A stretch of 64,000 nt of DNA from Micropterix aruncella (Eukaryota; Arthropoda; Insecta; Lepidoptera; Micropterigidae): assembly GCA_944548615.1 (NCBI GenBank), contig OX155964.1:15984484-16048483 (forward strand), written 5' to 3'. This document shows, piece after piece, positions 47,576 to 60,111 of this stretch (within the stretch, counting starts at the first letter, position 1; each line of letters begins with the position of its first letter). Under the pieces are notes generated by a model. The model was not told where the DNA came from and searched no databases. It worked only from the letters and a program-made list of their open reading frames with translations. Made by a program: the position numbers and the translations under genes.

Positions 47576-48004
47576 ATTTTTTGGTTTTTACGTGCATTTA
47601 TAAAAGCATGTTTTTAGTGTTTTTTCTAAACTATTAATTTATTATTCGCCCTACGGTAAAAACACACACAAGAGACAGGACTCGGACGCAACGGACGGTG
47701 CCGGGGGTGCGGACGGGGCGCGGGGCGCCATGTAGCAGGCAGGTGCCAGCGCGCTCCGCTCACCGCTAAGTTCTGCGCCCGCGTTATAAGTAATCTTTCT
47801 TCCAGGACAAAAAAATGTTCTCCAATATTTTTATTTTATTTTATTTTTCTTAAAAACATACAGCATAAAAAATACGTATAAGCATAATATATATACCAGT
47901 AACAAAGCCAATGATGTTTTAAATTATTTGCTATATAAGGATTAAATATGCTAAACAATACAAAATAAATAAAACCAAAAAGAATTTAAAAGTAACAGTT
48001 AAAA

Positions 48005-48170
48005 TCGCTAGGTGCGAGTGTATGGATGTTAGTGTGTGTTTGTGTGATGGAGAGCGTGTATGTGTGAGTGTGTGTATGTGTGTATTTGTATATGTGTGTG
48101 CGTGTATATATGTGTGTGTGGGTGTGTGTATCTGTAGTGCGAATGTGCATGTGAGTGTTTGTGCATGCTA
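48005..48170. repeat. Degenerate GT/TG-rich microsatellite
   Basis: Runs of GTGTGTATGTGTG with interspersed A and C, in the LINE-D 3' UTR. Confidence 0.8.
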
Positions 48171-48172
48171 AT

Positions 48173-50290
48173 TCAATCCGATCTGATAATCAGCTTTTCA
48201 CGTACCTCCTTAACAAAGGATCGACTATTCTGATGGTTAAATATGTCAATATCGTTAAAGCATACATTGTATGCATGCATAACGCGCGGCAATAACGAAT
48301 TGGAACCATAGTTAGTGTTGAACCTTGGTACGTAAAAAGTTGAGTGAGCACGTGCGAGTCGGGAAGGCGCTCGTATGCTCACCCTACTCAGGAGGTATGA
48401 ACTGTCCAACCCAGTATGAACAATTTTATGTAGAAACGACATATCTGATACTACTCGCCGGTCCTCTAATGTCTCTAAACCGTAGCGTTGCAGACCTTCA
48501 GCGTACGACAAGCCGTTGGAAAATAAGCGGTAATTTAGATGACGTATAAATCGTTTTTGAATACGCTCAATCCTCAGCTTGTATGTAGCATACTGTGGAG
48601 ACCAAATATTAGAAGCAAATTCAAGCAGGCTGCGTACGTATGCAACATAAACCGTTGTCAAAGAATGAGTGTTTTTAAGAGGTCTACAAACTCTCATAAT
48701 AAAACCAAGGGTGCTGTAAGCCCTGTTGACGACTGAATCAATGTGCTTATCCATTAAAAGCTTGCGATCTAAGATGACTCCTAGATCACGCACTCGATCT
48801 ACTTCCAGAATGTCATCATTGCCAATTGTATATTTAAAGTTAATAATATTGACATTTCGCGAAAATGAGATTTTATGGCACTTAGCTACATTTAAAGAAA
48901 GTTTACGCTGTTCACAAAAACGAGTGAAACGATTCAGATCTTCCTGGATCAGTTGACAGTCGCCATGGTTCTTCACTCCCATGAAGATTTTCAAATCATC
49001 TGCGTAAAGGAGATAGTCGCAGTGATTAAAGCAAGTACCGATGTCGTTAATATAAACATTAAAAAGCAAAGGCCCTAAATGGGATCCCTGTGGAACACCA
49101 GACTCAATGCCAAAGAAACTAGATCTAAATCCACCAACGACAACGGCCTGCCTTCGCTTGGAAACGTAGGATGCTATCCACCTTAACAGATCTCCATGTA
49201 TGCCCATAGACGACAGACGAGCTATTAGCTCAAAATGATTGACACGATCAAAGGCCTTTGAGAAGTCAGTATATATCGCGTCCACCTGAATACGCCGATC
49301 CATACGTCCCAAAGTATAATCAGTAAAATGAGCGAGGTTTGTAACAACCGACCGATTTTTAAGAAACCCGTGTTGGTGCTCTGTGAACGAGCTAGCGAGA
49401 GCTTGATATAGCTGGTCGTAAACAACCTTTTCCAAGAGCTTGCTAAAAACTGGCAATATTGAAATAGGCCTATAGTTTTCTACGCAGTTTTTAGCGCCTC
49501 CTTTATGTGCCGGTACGACGATGGCTTCTTTCCAAGCAGAAGGAAATACGCCCTCATTTATAGAGCGTCGAAAGAGCAATGTTAGTGGCCGGGAAAGTTC
49601 CTTCGCACAGTTGATGGCAAAAATAGGTGGTATACCATCGCTACCAGGTCCTTTATTGCGGTCTAAATTCATAAGATACTTTAGGACTTGAGATTCGATG
49701 ATTTGGATATTACTTAAACCACAAATTGTATCTAGATTGTCACTAACCGGCATTACATTGACAGGTTGCCCGGTGATGTATGTCGATTTAAAATAATCGG
49801 CAAAGCTTTCGCTAATCGCTTGGCCCTCCGTTGCAAAGACACCGTTGAGTTTCATACGGCTAGGCAGAGCGTGATCTTTTTTAATACCCTTTACATATGC
49901 CCAAAATTGCTTTGGATTCTTGGTTATACTATTCTCGCTGTTTGCAATATAAGAGTGATAACATGTTTTCTGCATGGATTTCTGTCGCGATCGTAGCAAG
50001 GAAAAGGCATCATAATCGAGCGGATTCCCGTACCGCCTCCACTTTCGGTGGTATTTAATCTTCTCTTTTATAATATTGATTAGAGCTGGCGAGAACCACT
50101 TTGGATATTTACTAGATATCACTTTTTGCCTCGGAACATGCAAATCGATCCCTGCGCCAATTGTAGTATAGAATACACCAATAGCGTTGTCTAAGTTATC
50201 TGTCAATAAAACATTGTCCCAGTCGGTAAGTGATAAATAGTAATTGAGAGATGGATAATCCGCCTTTATGTGTGCTGTTTCTGTAAAACG
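48173..50290 (-). CDS. LINE-D ORF2 reverse transcriptase, N-terminally truncated
   Basis: The frame is open from the truncation point (about 50290) to the stop at 48173; from TTG 50206 it counts 677 codons. The endonuclease domain is lost. It begins with the linker (SLTDWDNVL, then PKWFSPALINI) and runs through LDRNKGPGSDGIPP, VENYRPISILPVFSKLLEK, QHGFLKNRS, YTDFSKAFDRVNH at about 312, GVPQGSHLGPLLFNVYIND and the catalytic YADD at 401-404. All RT motifs are intact. Jockey-group character is indicated by this motif set. It would reverse-transcribe its RNA at the insertion site but cannot nick DNA unaided. Confidence 0.9.
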   Translation of the reverse strand, partial: RFTETAHIKADYPSLNYYLSLTDWDNVLLTDNLDNAIGVFYTTIGAGIDLHVPRQKVISSKYPKWFSPALINIIKEKIKYHRKWRRYGNPLDYDAFSLLRSRQKSMQKTCYHSYIANSENSITKNPKQFWAYVKGIKKDHALPSRMKLNGVFATEGQAISESFADYFKSTYITGQPVNVMPVSDNLDTICGLSNIQIIESQVLKYLMNLDRNKGPGSDGIPPIFAINCAKELSRPLTLLFRRSINEGVFPSAWKEAIVVPAHKGGAKNCVENYRPISILPVFSKLLEKVVYDQLYQALASSFTEHQHGFLKNRSVVTNLAHFTDYTLGRMDRRIQVDAIYTDFSKAFDRVNHFELIARLSSMGIHGDLLRWIASYVSKRRQAVVVGGFRSSFFGIESGVPQGSHLGPLLFNVYINDIGTCFNHCDYLLYADDLKIFMGVKNHGDCQLIQEDLNRFTRFCEQRKLSLNVAKCHKISFSRNVNIINFKYTIGNDDILEVDRVRDLGVILDRKLLMDKHIDSVVNRAYSTLGFIMRVCRPLKNTHSLTTVYVAYVRSLLEFASNIWSPQYATYKLRIERIQKRFIRHLNYRLFSNGLSYAEGLQRYGLETLEDRRVVSDMSFLHKIVHTGLDSSYLLSRVSIRAPSRLARAHSTFYVPRFNTNYGSNSLLPRVMHAYNVCFNDIDIFNHQNSRSFVKEVREKLIIRSD

Positions 50291-50511
50291 TTCTTTCCTT
50301 TGGACATGATAATGTTAAAACATTGTGGAGACATCTTATATACCTTTCTAAAATGGTCTGTGTAATAATGTAGATCCTCCATTATTTTATAAAACCTGTT
50401 GTCTTCACTAGTTCGCTATACCGAATATACCCAGTAACGTCTCCGTCTCAGTCTCTGCGTATTAGCCAGTTGCACCAGTGCTAGTATATCTTCATCTTCA
50501 GAAGAAGACAT
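50291..50511 (-). pseudogene. Harbinger nuclease N-terminus
   Basis: From ATG at 50511-50509: MSSSEDEDILALVQLANTQR, then RRRRYW, one TAG, then FYKIMEDLHYYTDHFRKVYK and MSPQCFNIIMS. This is the start of a HARBI1-like transposase. After MSKGKN the LINE-D insertion interrupts it. The catalytic domain is missing. Confidence 0.75.
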
Positions 50512-50669
50512 GTCGTCGTGTCGAATTCAGATGATTAAATGCCACGTTAATGCTGACGACCGCGCCGTTGCGTCCGAGTCCCGTCGTTTCAGTATGTTTT
50601 AAAGAAGTCGGATCCGCGCCCCGTCTACGCCCTGTCCGAGTCTTACATCCGCTGTGTGTGGCTTGCGTC

Positions 50670-50857
50670 TAAGGTGCAAGACACACACAACGGACGTAAA
50701 ACTCGGACACGTCGAGGACGCGAAGTCAGTTTAAAGACCTTTCATACAAAATGTATAGAGAAGTGGCGACGCAAAACATACAGAAAGGTGCAGACACGTT
50801 TCTTCCCGTCTGCGCCCTGTCCGAGTCTTACGTCCATTGTGTGTAGCTTGCGAATTA
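50670..50857. mobile_element. Short Harbinger-type MITE
   Basis: Inverted ends: TGCAAGACACACACAACGGA at the left against the reverse complement of TCCATTGTGTGTAGCTTGC at the right. It begins with TAA and ends with TTA. The interior shares GTTTAAAG..TTTCAT.CAAAATGT with 47080-47110, showing it derives from the neighbouring element. Confidence 0.75.
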
Positions 50858-51403
50858 CGCGAGTCATTAAGAAACGCCCAGCGGACGCCTCTTCCCTTGA
50901 CACCCCCCGGATATACCGCCTTCTGTGTTACCTTTAGTTCATAATATAACAGTCTCTTTTCGACGATTCCTTTCGAAGAGAGCGTCAAACGCGATCGTCG
51001 AGCTGAATTTATTTTAATTTCGAAATTAAACTTCGCCCGATCGACGCGCGACGCCCGCTCCGATCCTTATCTTTTATTCATGGCGGCTTCGACTATTAGT
51101 TCGGCGTTCAGCGACTCGACTTCGCGGAACTTCTTACCTACCTGTCGCTACGGGCGCGACGCCCCCTTTGTTTTCTGACCGAGCGATCGCTTCCAAGGCG
51201 ATTGTTCGCCTCAGTTGGCGGAACGGCTACCAAGACTCCGCTTTGACTCGGACGACTTTTCAATTAATTAATATTAAACGGGTACCTTTTGGTTGGTTCA
51301 TGAAAGACGACAATGCATTTAGGCGGATACTAAAGAGTACTCGTAGCTGTGGCGCTTATATAGCTTCTTATGATATGATTAGATATACTGGAAAGTTTTT
51401 CAC
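50858..51403. other. Non-coding stretch
   Basis: Moderate GC, no recognised feature. Confidence 0.4.
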
Positions 51404-51745
51404 AACCGGCAAACCCGCCACCCCACAGAGTTATAGCGACATCGGGTCGTTCTGTTTACCATGGAGTGAATGTGAAAGACTTAGCGGACAAAAACAATGC
51501 ACTGTCTAACTCCACCGAGAGCTCGTAAGATTCCAACGCCTTACCGCTAGGCACCGGGAAGAGGACCCAGTGTGCCGACCTCGCTTCCTTACTACCAGAT
51601 TTGGATTCTCCATTCTCCAGTCTGGTCTCAGATTCAAAGGCGCTTGCGCGGACTCTAGCTGTAATGCTAGAGGTAATCCAGTTCAAAGTTATCGCAGACC
51701 GTGGCGCCCTTTGTCCGCCATTGTTATAGGGGATCGGATGGACAA
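51404..51745 (-). repeat. GC-rich retroposon family, minus copy 5'-truncated
   Basis: ACCGGCAAACCCGCCACCCC at the left is the complement of the 3' end; the match ends at about GGGGATCGG (51738). It corresponds to the 3' half of the family. Confidence 0.75.
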
Positions 51746-51864
51746 CGGATTGTTTCAAAGATGCCTGACATTAGGACAACAACAAAATCTTTAAATGTCA
51801 ATAAATTAACATAAGTATATCGTGTTCAGTGTCAAATGAAAGGCTTGATTGAGTACATTCCGAA

Positions 51865-52029
<165 letters not shown>

Positions 52030-52035
52030 GCAGAT

Positions 52036-53889
52036 ATGCATCCCGAACCTACACAAGTTCCTTTAGAAATCCCAATTATTGAAAATTTGATATCATCAGT
52101 TACAAATTCTAATGCTGCACAGGTTCCTATAAATACCGATAGACTTGTCGTAAAAAACTTGTCCTCAAAAATTATAAACCATAATGAATATTCAGTTTTA
52201 TCTAAAGGGCTAAATTTCACACCAACTCCCAAAGTTGACCATTTCAGTTTTGGAAATGATATAGCAAAATTTTGTCGTAATTTGAGATGGCGTGAGTTTT
52301 GGCATTCAAGGGACAAAAATGGTAATAATAGTAAATTACATGACGCACTGGCAAAATTTCGACAATATTCTAATAAAGAGCCACCCTCTCTTCCAAAAAA
52401 TCATCCTGTAGAAATATTTATTACAGTTTTAATGAACAAAGTTACACAACCAACATTTTTAAACAGCCTCAAACCTACACCTAACTTAACATCTGATGAA
52501 CTTTCAGCTCTTAACAATCTAAGCAAAGATACCAATATCATCATTTTGCCAGCTGATAAAGGTTCAACTACAGTCATCCTTAATAAAACAGACTATGTAG
52601 CTGAAGGTTTGAGGCAACTCAGAGACGAAACTTCCTATAAAAAATTATATAGTGATCCGAATCAAAATTTTGCTAATACAATAAAAAAATATATTGAACA
52701 ACAAAAAACCATTGAAAAATTATCAGATGAAGATGTTAACACTTTAATTCCTAACCCTATCAGAACACCAAATTTTTACTTATTGCCAAAAATTCATAAA
52801 CCTAATAATCCAGGAAGACCGTTAGTAGCTAGTTTTAACTCACCCACAGAAAGAATTTCAGCTTTTGTCGATTACTTTCTACAGCCATTTGTAAAAAATC
52901 TAAAGTCACACATTAAAGATAGTTACCATTTCATCGAGATTCTAAAAAATACCACAATTCCTAAGACTGACAACTTATTACTTGTTACAATTGACGCTGT
53001 CTCTCTTTATACTAATATTCCCCATGATTTAGGCTTAGAAGCGATTTCCCATTACCATAATCAAAGGCCCAGCCCCCAAATTCCTTCTACAAATTTTCTT
53101 TGTAAGTTGGCTGAATTCGTCCTCACTAAGAATGCTTTTTCTTTTGAGGATGAATTTTATCTCCAAATTAAAGGTACAGCAATGGGAACAAGAATGGCGC
53201 CTTCTTATGCTAATCTTTTCATGGGGTTATTAGAAAATAAATTTCTTCTTACTCAAAATTTACAACCACTAATGTGGTATAGGTTTATTGATGATATTAT
53301 ATTGTTTTGGCCACATGGACATGACACACTCACTGACTTCCTTACAGATTTAAATAATTTCGGACCCTTAGATTTTACATACACTATATCAGAAAATCAA
53401 ATTACATTCTTAGACGTTGATCTAACTCTATCCGAAGGCACCATTAAAACTGCAATTCATATAAAACCTACAAACAAAGAGCAATACCTACATTTCGATA
53501 GCTGTCATCCGTTTCATACTAAAAAGTCAATTCCATATTCAATGTCCATTCGCGGACACCGTTTAATTAATAATAAAGAAAATCTAGATAAGTACCTTTC
53601 TAATCTTAAAAAATCACTAATAGAAAGAAATTATCCTGCCTCTTTGTTAGATAAAAATATAATAAATTCCGAAACAAAATTTTCACCTAAACCTAAATTG
53701 GTGTCAAATTTAAATCAAAATAAAATCTTTCTAAGTACTACTTATTTTCCTGGCACTGAGAAACTGCGACCTATTTTAGCAGATTTATTCCCTATTATAG
53801 CTAACGACCCATCAACCAAAGGTTTATTAGATATACCACCAATTTTATCATTTCGAAAACCTCCTATTTTAATAAAATGTCTTTATTAA
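52036..53889 (+). CDS. Penelope-like element reverse transcriptase
   Basis: 617 codons, uninterrupted. RT motifs typical of Penelope-like elements: [12 protein letters not shown] near 175, [19 protein letters not shown] near 250, [10 protein letters not shown] at 320, [19 protein letters not shown] at 379 and the catalytic FIDD at 417-420. The C-terminal part ([10 protein letters not shown], then [10 protein letters not shown]) is the connection that normally leads to a cysteine motif and GIY-YIG endonuclease, but the ORF stops here. The first ATG lies ten bases after a (TA)n tract, so the 5' part may be missing. It would copy RNA into DNA using a nicked target as primer, but has no endonuclease of its own. 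Upper-strand sequence is intact, suggesting a young copy. Confidence 0.93.
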   Translation: MHPEPTQVPLEIPIIENLISSVTNSNAAQVPINTDRLVVKNLSSKIINHNEYSVLSKGLNFTPTPKVDHFSFGNDIAKFCRNLRWREFWHSRDKNGNNSKLHDALAKFRQYSNKEPPSLPKNHPVEIFITVLMNKVTQPTFLNSLKPTPNLTSDELSALNNLSKDTNIIILPADKGSTTVILNKTDYVAEGLRQLRDETSYKKLYSDPNQNFANTIKKYIEQQKTIEKLSDEDVNTLIPNPIRTPNFYLLPKIHKPNNPGRPLVASFNSPTERISAFVDYFLQPFVKNLKSHIKDSYHFIEILKNTTIPKTDNLLLVTIDAVSLYTNIPHDLGLEAISHYHNQRPSPQIPSTNFLCKLAEFVLTKNAFSFEDEFYLQIKGTAMGTRMAPSYANLFMGLLENKFLLTQNLQPLMWYRFIDDIILFWPHGHDTLTDFLTDLNNFGPLDFTYTISENQITFLDVDLTLSEGTIKTAIHIKPTNKEQYLHFDSCHPFHTKKSIPYSMSIRGHRLINNKENLDKYLSNLKKSLIERNYPASLLDKNIINSETKFSPKPKLVSNLNQNKIFLSTTYFPGTEKLRPILADLFPIIANDPSTKGLLDIPPILSFRKPPILIKCLY

Positions 53890-53981
53890 AGACAAATTTA
53901 AGCAAAAACAATGAAAAAAATCACATTGTGATTTTTTTCATTGTTTTTGCTTAAATTTGTCTTTAATAAAGACATTTTATT
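53871..53981. repeat. Perfect 55 bp hairpin at the end of the Penelope ORF
   Basis: The arms 53871-53925 and 53927-53981 are exact complements around a single central T (53926). The left arm includes the last codons and the TAA stop of the RT ORF, so the right arm is a backwards copy of the ORF end. That is a foldback or template-switch product in place of the endonuclease region. Confidence 0.95.
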
Positions 53982-54584
<603 letters not shown>

Positions 54585-55044
54585 ACAATATTATACTGTT
54601 TTCTACAATGTTTCTTTACAATTTTTTAATATTATACAATTTTATATAGGTTTACCTTATTTTGATAACATTATACAATCTTTTTTATAAACTTCTCTGC
54701 CAGAAATAAAGATTTAAGTTTCTTCTTTCATTTCATTGAGCATATGGAGTTTTTTTATTTATTTTTAATTCGATTTAATGGCTCGTTGATAACAAACTCA
54801 GCCAATTGTATCATATTTTAAATGTTAGTAGCATTCGAAATTTGAAATATTTCGTAATGTCACTTTCATTTATAAAACGGCCTTGCCGAAATGATCAATA
54901 GTTTAATTTTTAATTTTTTCGCTTAATTCGTCTCATTTGAAGGCATTTTGTGTTGCATAAGGATAAGCCCTATTTATGAGATATATGGATGAATAGTGAT
55001 CGTTAGTCGACTGCAAAAGGACCTTTAAACTTACATTGCACCTG
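54585..55044. other. Spacer of the 623 bp unit
   Basis: AT-rich, non-coding. Together with the 163 bp repeat it makes one unit of 623 bp. Confidence 0.6.
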
Positions 55045-55492
<448 letters not shown>

Positions 55493-55739
55493 ATGCATAC
55501 ATAAACCACAAATATTTCTTAAAAAACCGCAATATTAATAATTATAAATACAGTTGTAGAACGGCAGTCGTGGATTTATATCTTTTAATATATTTACTTG
55601 TTTGATATTTTCATTACTCCTTACATTACGATAAAAACTACTAAAATTTGGTAAGTACAGTGACAATAGTTTGTGGCATAGCTAGTAAGTAATACATTAA
55701 TGTTATTAAGTTTTCTCTGTTTATTTTCTTTAATATTTT

Positions 55740-56120
55740 ATTTATTTATTTTATACCCCTAGAATGTGTATTTGTTTAGTACATTGCATATAACATTATC
55801 ATTAGAGGCTCCGTTGTAAATAGTAGCAAATAATAGAGTACCGTAGCCCAGTCTTTCTATTGATCAACGCCGCCTAACTAGGTCTAGGACCGTACTAAGG
55901 CAAGCGTACCAAAAACAGTGGCTTGTGCATACTTCAAACTGCATAAGTTAAAAAAAATATCTAACAATATTAGGAATTAAGGCCGATAAACAAGGTATGT
56001 ACAAATTAACCATTAATCTAAAAACTAGGTCACTGATATGTCAATGCGTCTGTCAGTCTGTCAGTGAAAGACACATGAAAAGGTAAATAATAATTAGGAA
56101 ATGTAATAAATAGTGAAATA
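55740..56120 (-). repeat. LINE 3' end fragment, copy 3
   Basis: GCCTAACTAGGTCTAGGACC, then GTACTAAGGCAAGCG parallels 11836 and 13866. No coding part. Confidence 0.5.
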
Positions 56121-56727
56121 ATCAAATTTAAATAATTATGGATGATTAAAATAGTCATAAATAAATTAATAATATATAAATAGAAATAAATAGTAATAAA
56201 TATAGAAACATACTTTTAAATCAAAAGTTTAAAACAAAATCAAAAACTTTGACCACCTTACACACTAATATATTCAACCGACTGAAATTCTAATAATCGA
56301 CTTGTACATACGAATTTCTAAAACTTCGATGATTCTTCTCGTGGCACGACTGTCGCCGTCGTAAAGTTTCATGAAACATTTTAACCCTCGCACCCCAAAA
56401 GACAAACGAAAACCGTTGAACTTTGCAAACTCAATTTATCTTTCGTCGACCTCTTCATAGAAATATAACTATGCCGCGCCGGTGACCCATTTAAAGTTTG
56501 GAAGGTGATAGATTTTTATCTGCATGAAATACGGCCAGCTCCCGATGGGCAATAATTGAATGTGGCCAAAAGGGGTGGGCCAATTCGACGGGGGTAAAAC
56601 TGGTGAAGCTGATTAAACTAAATCGATTTCAACCCCAAATAGAAGATTTACGATCGTCGATATGCCAAAATGTATTTTCGGTGGATTTGGCAAAGAGGGA
56701 TTGCTAGCTTCGATGTTATATTCAGGC
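56121..56727. other. Non-coding stretch
   Basis: No recognised feature. Confidence 0.4.
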
Positions 56728-56866
56728 CCAGGAGCGTGTTGGCATAGTTACATGGTGGACTCTGTTGTCCCTAAGTATCTGCGTTTACCCCATGGTTAAA
56801 AGAATGATTAAATAACGTTATAACTTCCTGGGGCCGCGGGTACGCCCGTAGTAATTGACAACTATC
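56728..56866 (+). repeat. GC-rich retroposon, 3' fragment
   Basis: TGGTGGACTCTGTTGTCCCT and CTTCCTGGGGCCGCGGGTAC match the family 3' end. It stands 65 bp before a near-full copy in the same orientation. Confidence 0.7.
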
Positions 56867-56930
56867 AAGTGTAAATTAGTGGTTTAAAGCAATGGTTGAT
56901 TATAGGTAACCTACCCTAACCTATGTATAT

Positions 56931-57626
56931 GGGAGCTAATGGGCCCTGTTGGAGTTGGCCACGAAGATCCATTCTTTCATGGTCGGTCATACTCACGGGC
57001 CAACACCCATTCGGAGGCCTCCATGCAAAGGGAGATCCATGGTACGATACTGACCTGTGGGTCAGACTCCCCTAGGAGTCAACCTTCGGGCGCTCCTGTA
57101 CGGTTTGCGCACCGTGCGGCGTCAGCCAATCGATGTGCACTCCGACTAACAGCCGGGGAGTCTGGGAACAGTAACGTTTCCTATAGAGCGGGGGTGGTTG
57201 TTAACCTTGTACCGACTGTTCTTGAAACGACCATTCGGTTACCCGATCCCAGGTGAATAATCCGGGCAAATGATGCCGTGGTCCGCGATAGATTCGGTTG
57301 ACACCGAATCACCGCTTCATAACGGAGAGGACCGCGCATGCGACGTCGATTCTGTAACCAGTCAGGAGGTAAGATGTATCCTGAAGGTTAATTCCAGTCG
57401 GAGATATCCTTCCAAACTGGTAGTCAAGGGGCGAGGCTGCCGGATGGTTACCTTTCCCGGTGCCTCGCCGTAAGGCGTTGGCCGCTGACGGGCAGGTGGC
57501 GTAGCTAGACTGTGGATTGTTTTTCGTCCCAAGTCTTTTGCGCTCACCTCACGAGAGACAGAACTATTAATATAGTTAAAACTCCCTGAGGTGACGGTTT
57601 CGCCCGTTGAAACTGATAGCTCTATT
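56931..57626 (+). repeat. GC-rich retroposon family, full-length copy with clear duplication
   Basis: Flanked by TAACCTATGTATAT at 56917-56930 and 57627-57640, an exact 14 bp duplication. It starts GGGAGCTAATGGGCCCTG and ends GTTGAAACTGATAGCTCTAT, about 696 bp, with no ORF spanning it. Confidence 0.9.
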
Positions 57627-57640
57627 TAACCTATGTATAT

Positions 57641-58689
57641 ACAATAAATACATATGTTAGAATGTATTTATTGTACATATAAATAGAATGTATTTATTGT
57701 ATTTTTTTGAATCATTTGCGTCTTAGTGTTATTCTCGTGCTAGAGTATTATTTTCTATAAATAAATAAATTATTAAATAAAACAAAGAAATATATCTTAA
57801 CTAGTACAATTTCCTGAAGTAATTTCATGAACATACATCTGAAATTCACGGGAAACTTCGTAATTGCAAAATTTCAAATCACTTTAATTGCGGAATCTAT
57901 GCGGTAGCGCTAAAACAACAAATCGCTTAGTCAGAATAAAATCCCGAAAATGAGGTATGGTTTAAAAAACACAGGATTGGCATACCATAAAACACAGTTT
58001 TGGCATACCAGTGCGCCCGGCGTACTGTACATAGGAATTAATCAAAATAAAAGGATAAATGCAAATGTATCAACTACCAAAATTATACCATAGATAAAGA
58101 ACTCAAGTTCCAACTTATTAATGTTTAATTTAATAATCTTCTATATCATAAGTGTAACAAAAGGGGAAATTCAATAAAAACTGGAGAAAAAGGCTTTATG
58201 ACAGTTAGATTAAGATTTTTAAAATAACATATCCCTAGAACAATATCTCTTTAGTTATTCAATAAAGCCTCTAAGTAAATTTTAAAAATGATTATTTTTT
58301 AGTAAATTTTAGCAAAAAAAACACCAAAAAATAAAATTGAAAAAGCCTAAATAATATAATTTTCCTTGAAAATATTGAACTGGGTTTCTTTGAAATGGTT
58401 TTCGATTAGTTTAAAATATTACTTAATTTATTTAGTTTGATTTTGAAATGGTTAAGTTTGTATTTTCAAGACCACTAAAAGCATTCTTGAAAGTATTCAC
58501 TTTCATCATCTGGTAATTCTCATAGAATAATAGTTTTATTACCAAAATGAGGTATTAATCAAAATGCTCTTTAAACCTTTATTTACGTAACTATTCGTAT
58601 TAAAAGTAATCAAATAATTCACAAATGCCTGGACTATAATGTGATATTTTTGGGTGTGCTTTTTTCGATTTATTTTTTTTTGTGTTTTT
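57641..58689. other. AT-rich non-coding stretch
   Basis: Contains a direct repeat of ATGTATTTATTGTA (57661-57675 and 57689-57703). No gene. Confidence 0.4.
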
Positions 58690-58980
58690 TTTATGTTTGT
58701 TTGTTTGTTTGTTTATACTTTTTATTGTGAAAATGTCACAATGGGCGGGTTTATTGTCATATGACAATCTATTACAACTAACACTACTATGACGTGTTAT
58801 ATGTATGTGTGCGTGTAACATGTCTGTAAGTGTGTATCTTGTTATTGCATTCGATCGATAGAATTGAAAATGCAATTCCGTTAATTTGATCCCAACGGAA
58901 AATGGTGACCCAGCCGGGAATCGAACCCGGGACCTTACAATGTAAGATCAGGCGACCTAACCACTATCCCACCGGGCTGT
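58690..58980 (-). repeat. tRNA-derived SINE, copy C
   Basis: The minus-strand head has its B box at 58917-58927 and the (GTTT)n tail (complement of AAAC) at about 58694-58714. It is very close to copy A. Confidence 0.9.
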
Positions 58981-59067
58981 GAACTTTATTTGAAAAATAT
59001 TTTTTATAGTGATAGTGATCGTTTTCATGGTACGATCCTTAACTTCCCAAGGGCAACCCAATACCAG

Positions 59068-59222
59068 TAATATATTTAAAAACGAATTTACCACGTGAAC
59101 TTTGTAGCACCCGACGTCTTGGCGATGTTGCAACCGCCGTTGTCCAGGGTAGACAGTCTACCCAGAACAATGACGGTACTTAAACTTCATGTGGCAAATT
59201 CGTTTTTAAACCTATTTATAAT
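59068..59222. repeat. Asymmetric palindrome (Penelope-terminal type)
   Basis: Centred at 59155. The right arm lacks about 20-30 bases that the left arm has. It shares AAACGAATTTACC and GTTGTCCAGGGTAGAC with the palindrome at 10221. Confidence 0.7.
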
Positions 59223-59586
59223 GTCAAACAACCGCAAAAGTCTTCGATTACGTGTCCATACTACTATTTTCGTCGGTTGAAAAATTACCTTCCGAACATC
59301 AATCATAACGGCGGCCAGACGCGTAGGCGGTTCGGTTAATTGTTTTGTAACCGGTCTAACGTGAGCGTTCATTCATTTCCATTAGCCGCCAAATATGGCT
59401 GAATTTCGCTACATCCGCCGGATGTTGCAGGCAGCGGATGTACGGAAGATGGTTTCGATCCCGCCTGATTCAACATAGTAGTAATATACAACGTCTACGC
59501 GACTAGTGTAGAAGGAAATCGGGATACACACGAAGTGCGAAACATAGTGCGAAGTAATTGGATTCGGATCAAACAGTTGGGCGGTA

Positions 59587-60098
59587 TCAACTAAAATGGG
59601 CGAACCTGTCACCCCAGGCTGGTATAATTATATGTGGTCATTCTTTCACCCGTGGAATGAGTGTAGACGACTTACATACAATGGACAATCCACTATCTTG
59701 CTCTGTCAACTAGCCCGCGAGAGACCAACCCTTACCGCCGGGTAGGTAACCCAGCGGTCAGATCATGTGCCCTCGCTATGGCCAGATTTCTCGGGCCTCC
59801 CGACTGGTTGCAGGTTCGAGATCGCTTGCACGATCCTCTCCCTAATGTTGCGGTGATCGGTGTATACCGAATCTGTCGCTCCCACGGCATTCTTTGCCCG
59901 GCTTTGGATAGCCGGCTTTAACCCGGTATTGGGTAGCCGAATGGTCGTTTCAAGAGCGGTTCCACTAGGTAAAGAACCGCCTCCGCTCTATAGGAAACAA
60001 TACTGTTTCCAGACTCCCCCGGCTGTCGGTCGAAATGCGCAATCGGTTGGCTGACGCCGCACGGTGCGCAAACCGCCTCCGTGAGCCAGCGCAAGGCG
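59587..60098 (-). repeat. GC-rich retroposon family, minus copy
   Basis: The complement of the family 3' end starts at about 59587. The match runs to GCACGGTGCGCAAACCG near 60078. A possible duplication CGA[A/G]GTGCGAAAC (59531-59543 and 60099-60111) would place about 40 bp of extra sequence at the 3' side, so it is uncertain. Confidence 0.75.
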
Positions 60099-60111
60099 CG
60101 AGGTGCGAAAC

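Larger units (their letters stand above)
47832..50290 (-). mobile_element. LINE-D (Jockey-type), 5'-truncated
   Basis: The minus-strand element ends in a TAAAATAAAATAAAA-like tail (47835-47855). Its 3' UTR holds a degenerate (GT)n tract (48005-48170). It is truncated before the RT linker at about 50290. Imperfectly similar GAGAACATTTTT-type and GAAAGAACGTTTT-type sequences flank it and may be a target duplication. It lies inside the Harbinger nuclease gene. Confidence 0.8.
47029..50669 (-). mobile_element. PIF/Harbinger element split by a LINE
   Basis: The left end begins GGCCCAAAGCACACAACGGA. The right end reverse-complements to a CACACAGCGGATGTAAGACT-containing TIR. TTA precedes the left end (47026-47028). 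A related second right end lies at 50854, followed by TTA (50855-50857), so the true right boundary could be 50854. A second inverted pair (GGACTCGGACGCAACGG at about 47676 and its complement at about 50565) lies inside. A nuclease N-terminus is at 50291-50511, and an EERLLIT-like piece at about 47795-47815 is separated from it by the LINE 47832-50290. Confidence 0.7.

Noticed and set aside
58600..58875. Minus-strand frame of 91 codons
   Set aside because: It is a chance translation of the SINE body and its (AAAC)n tail.
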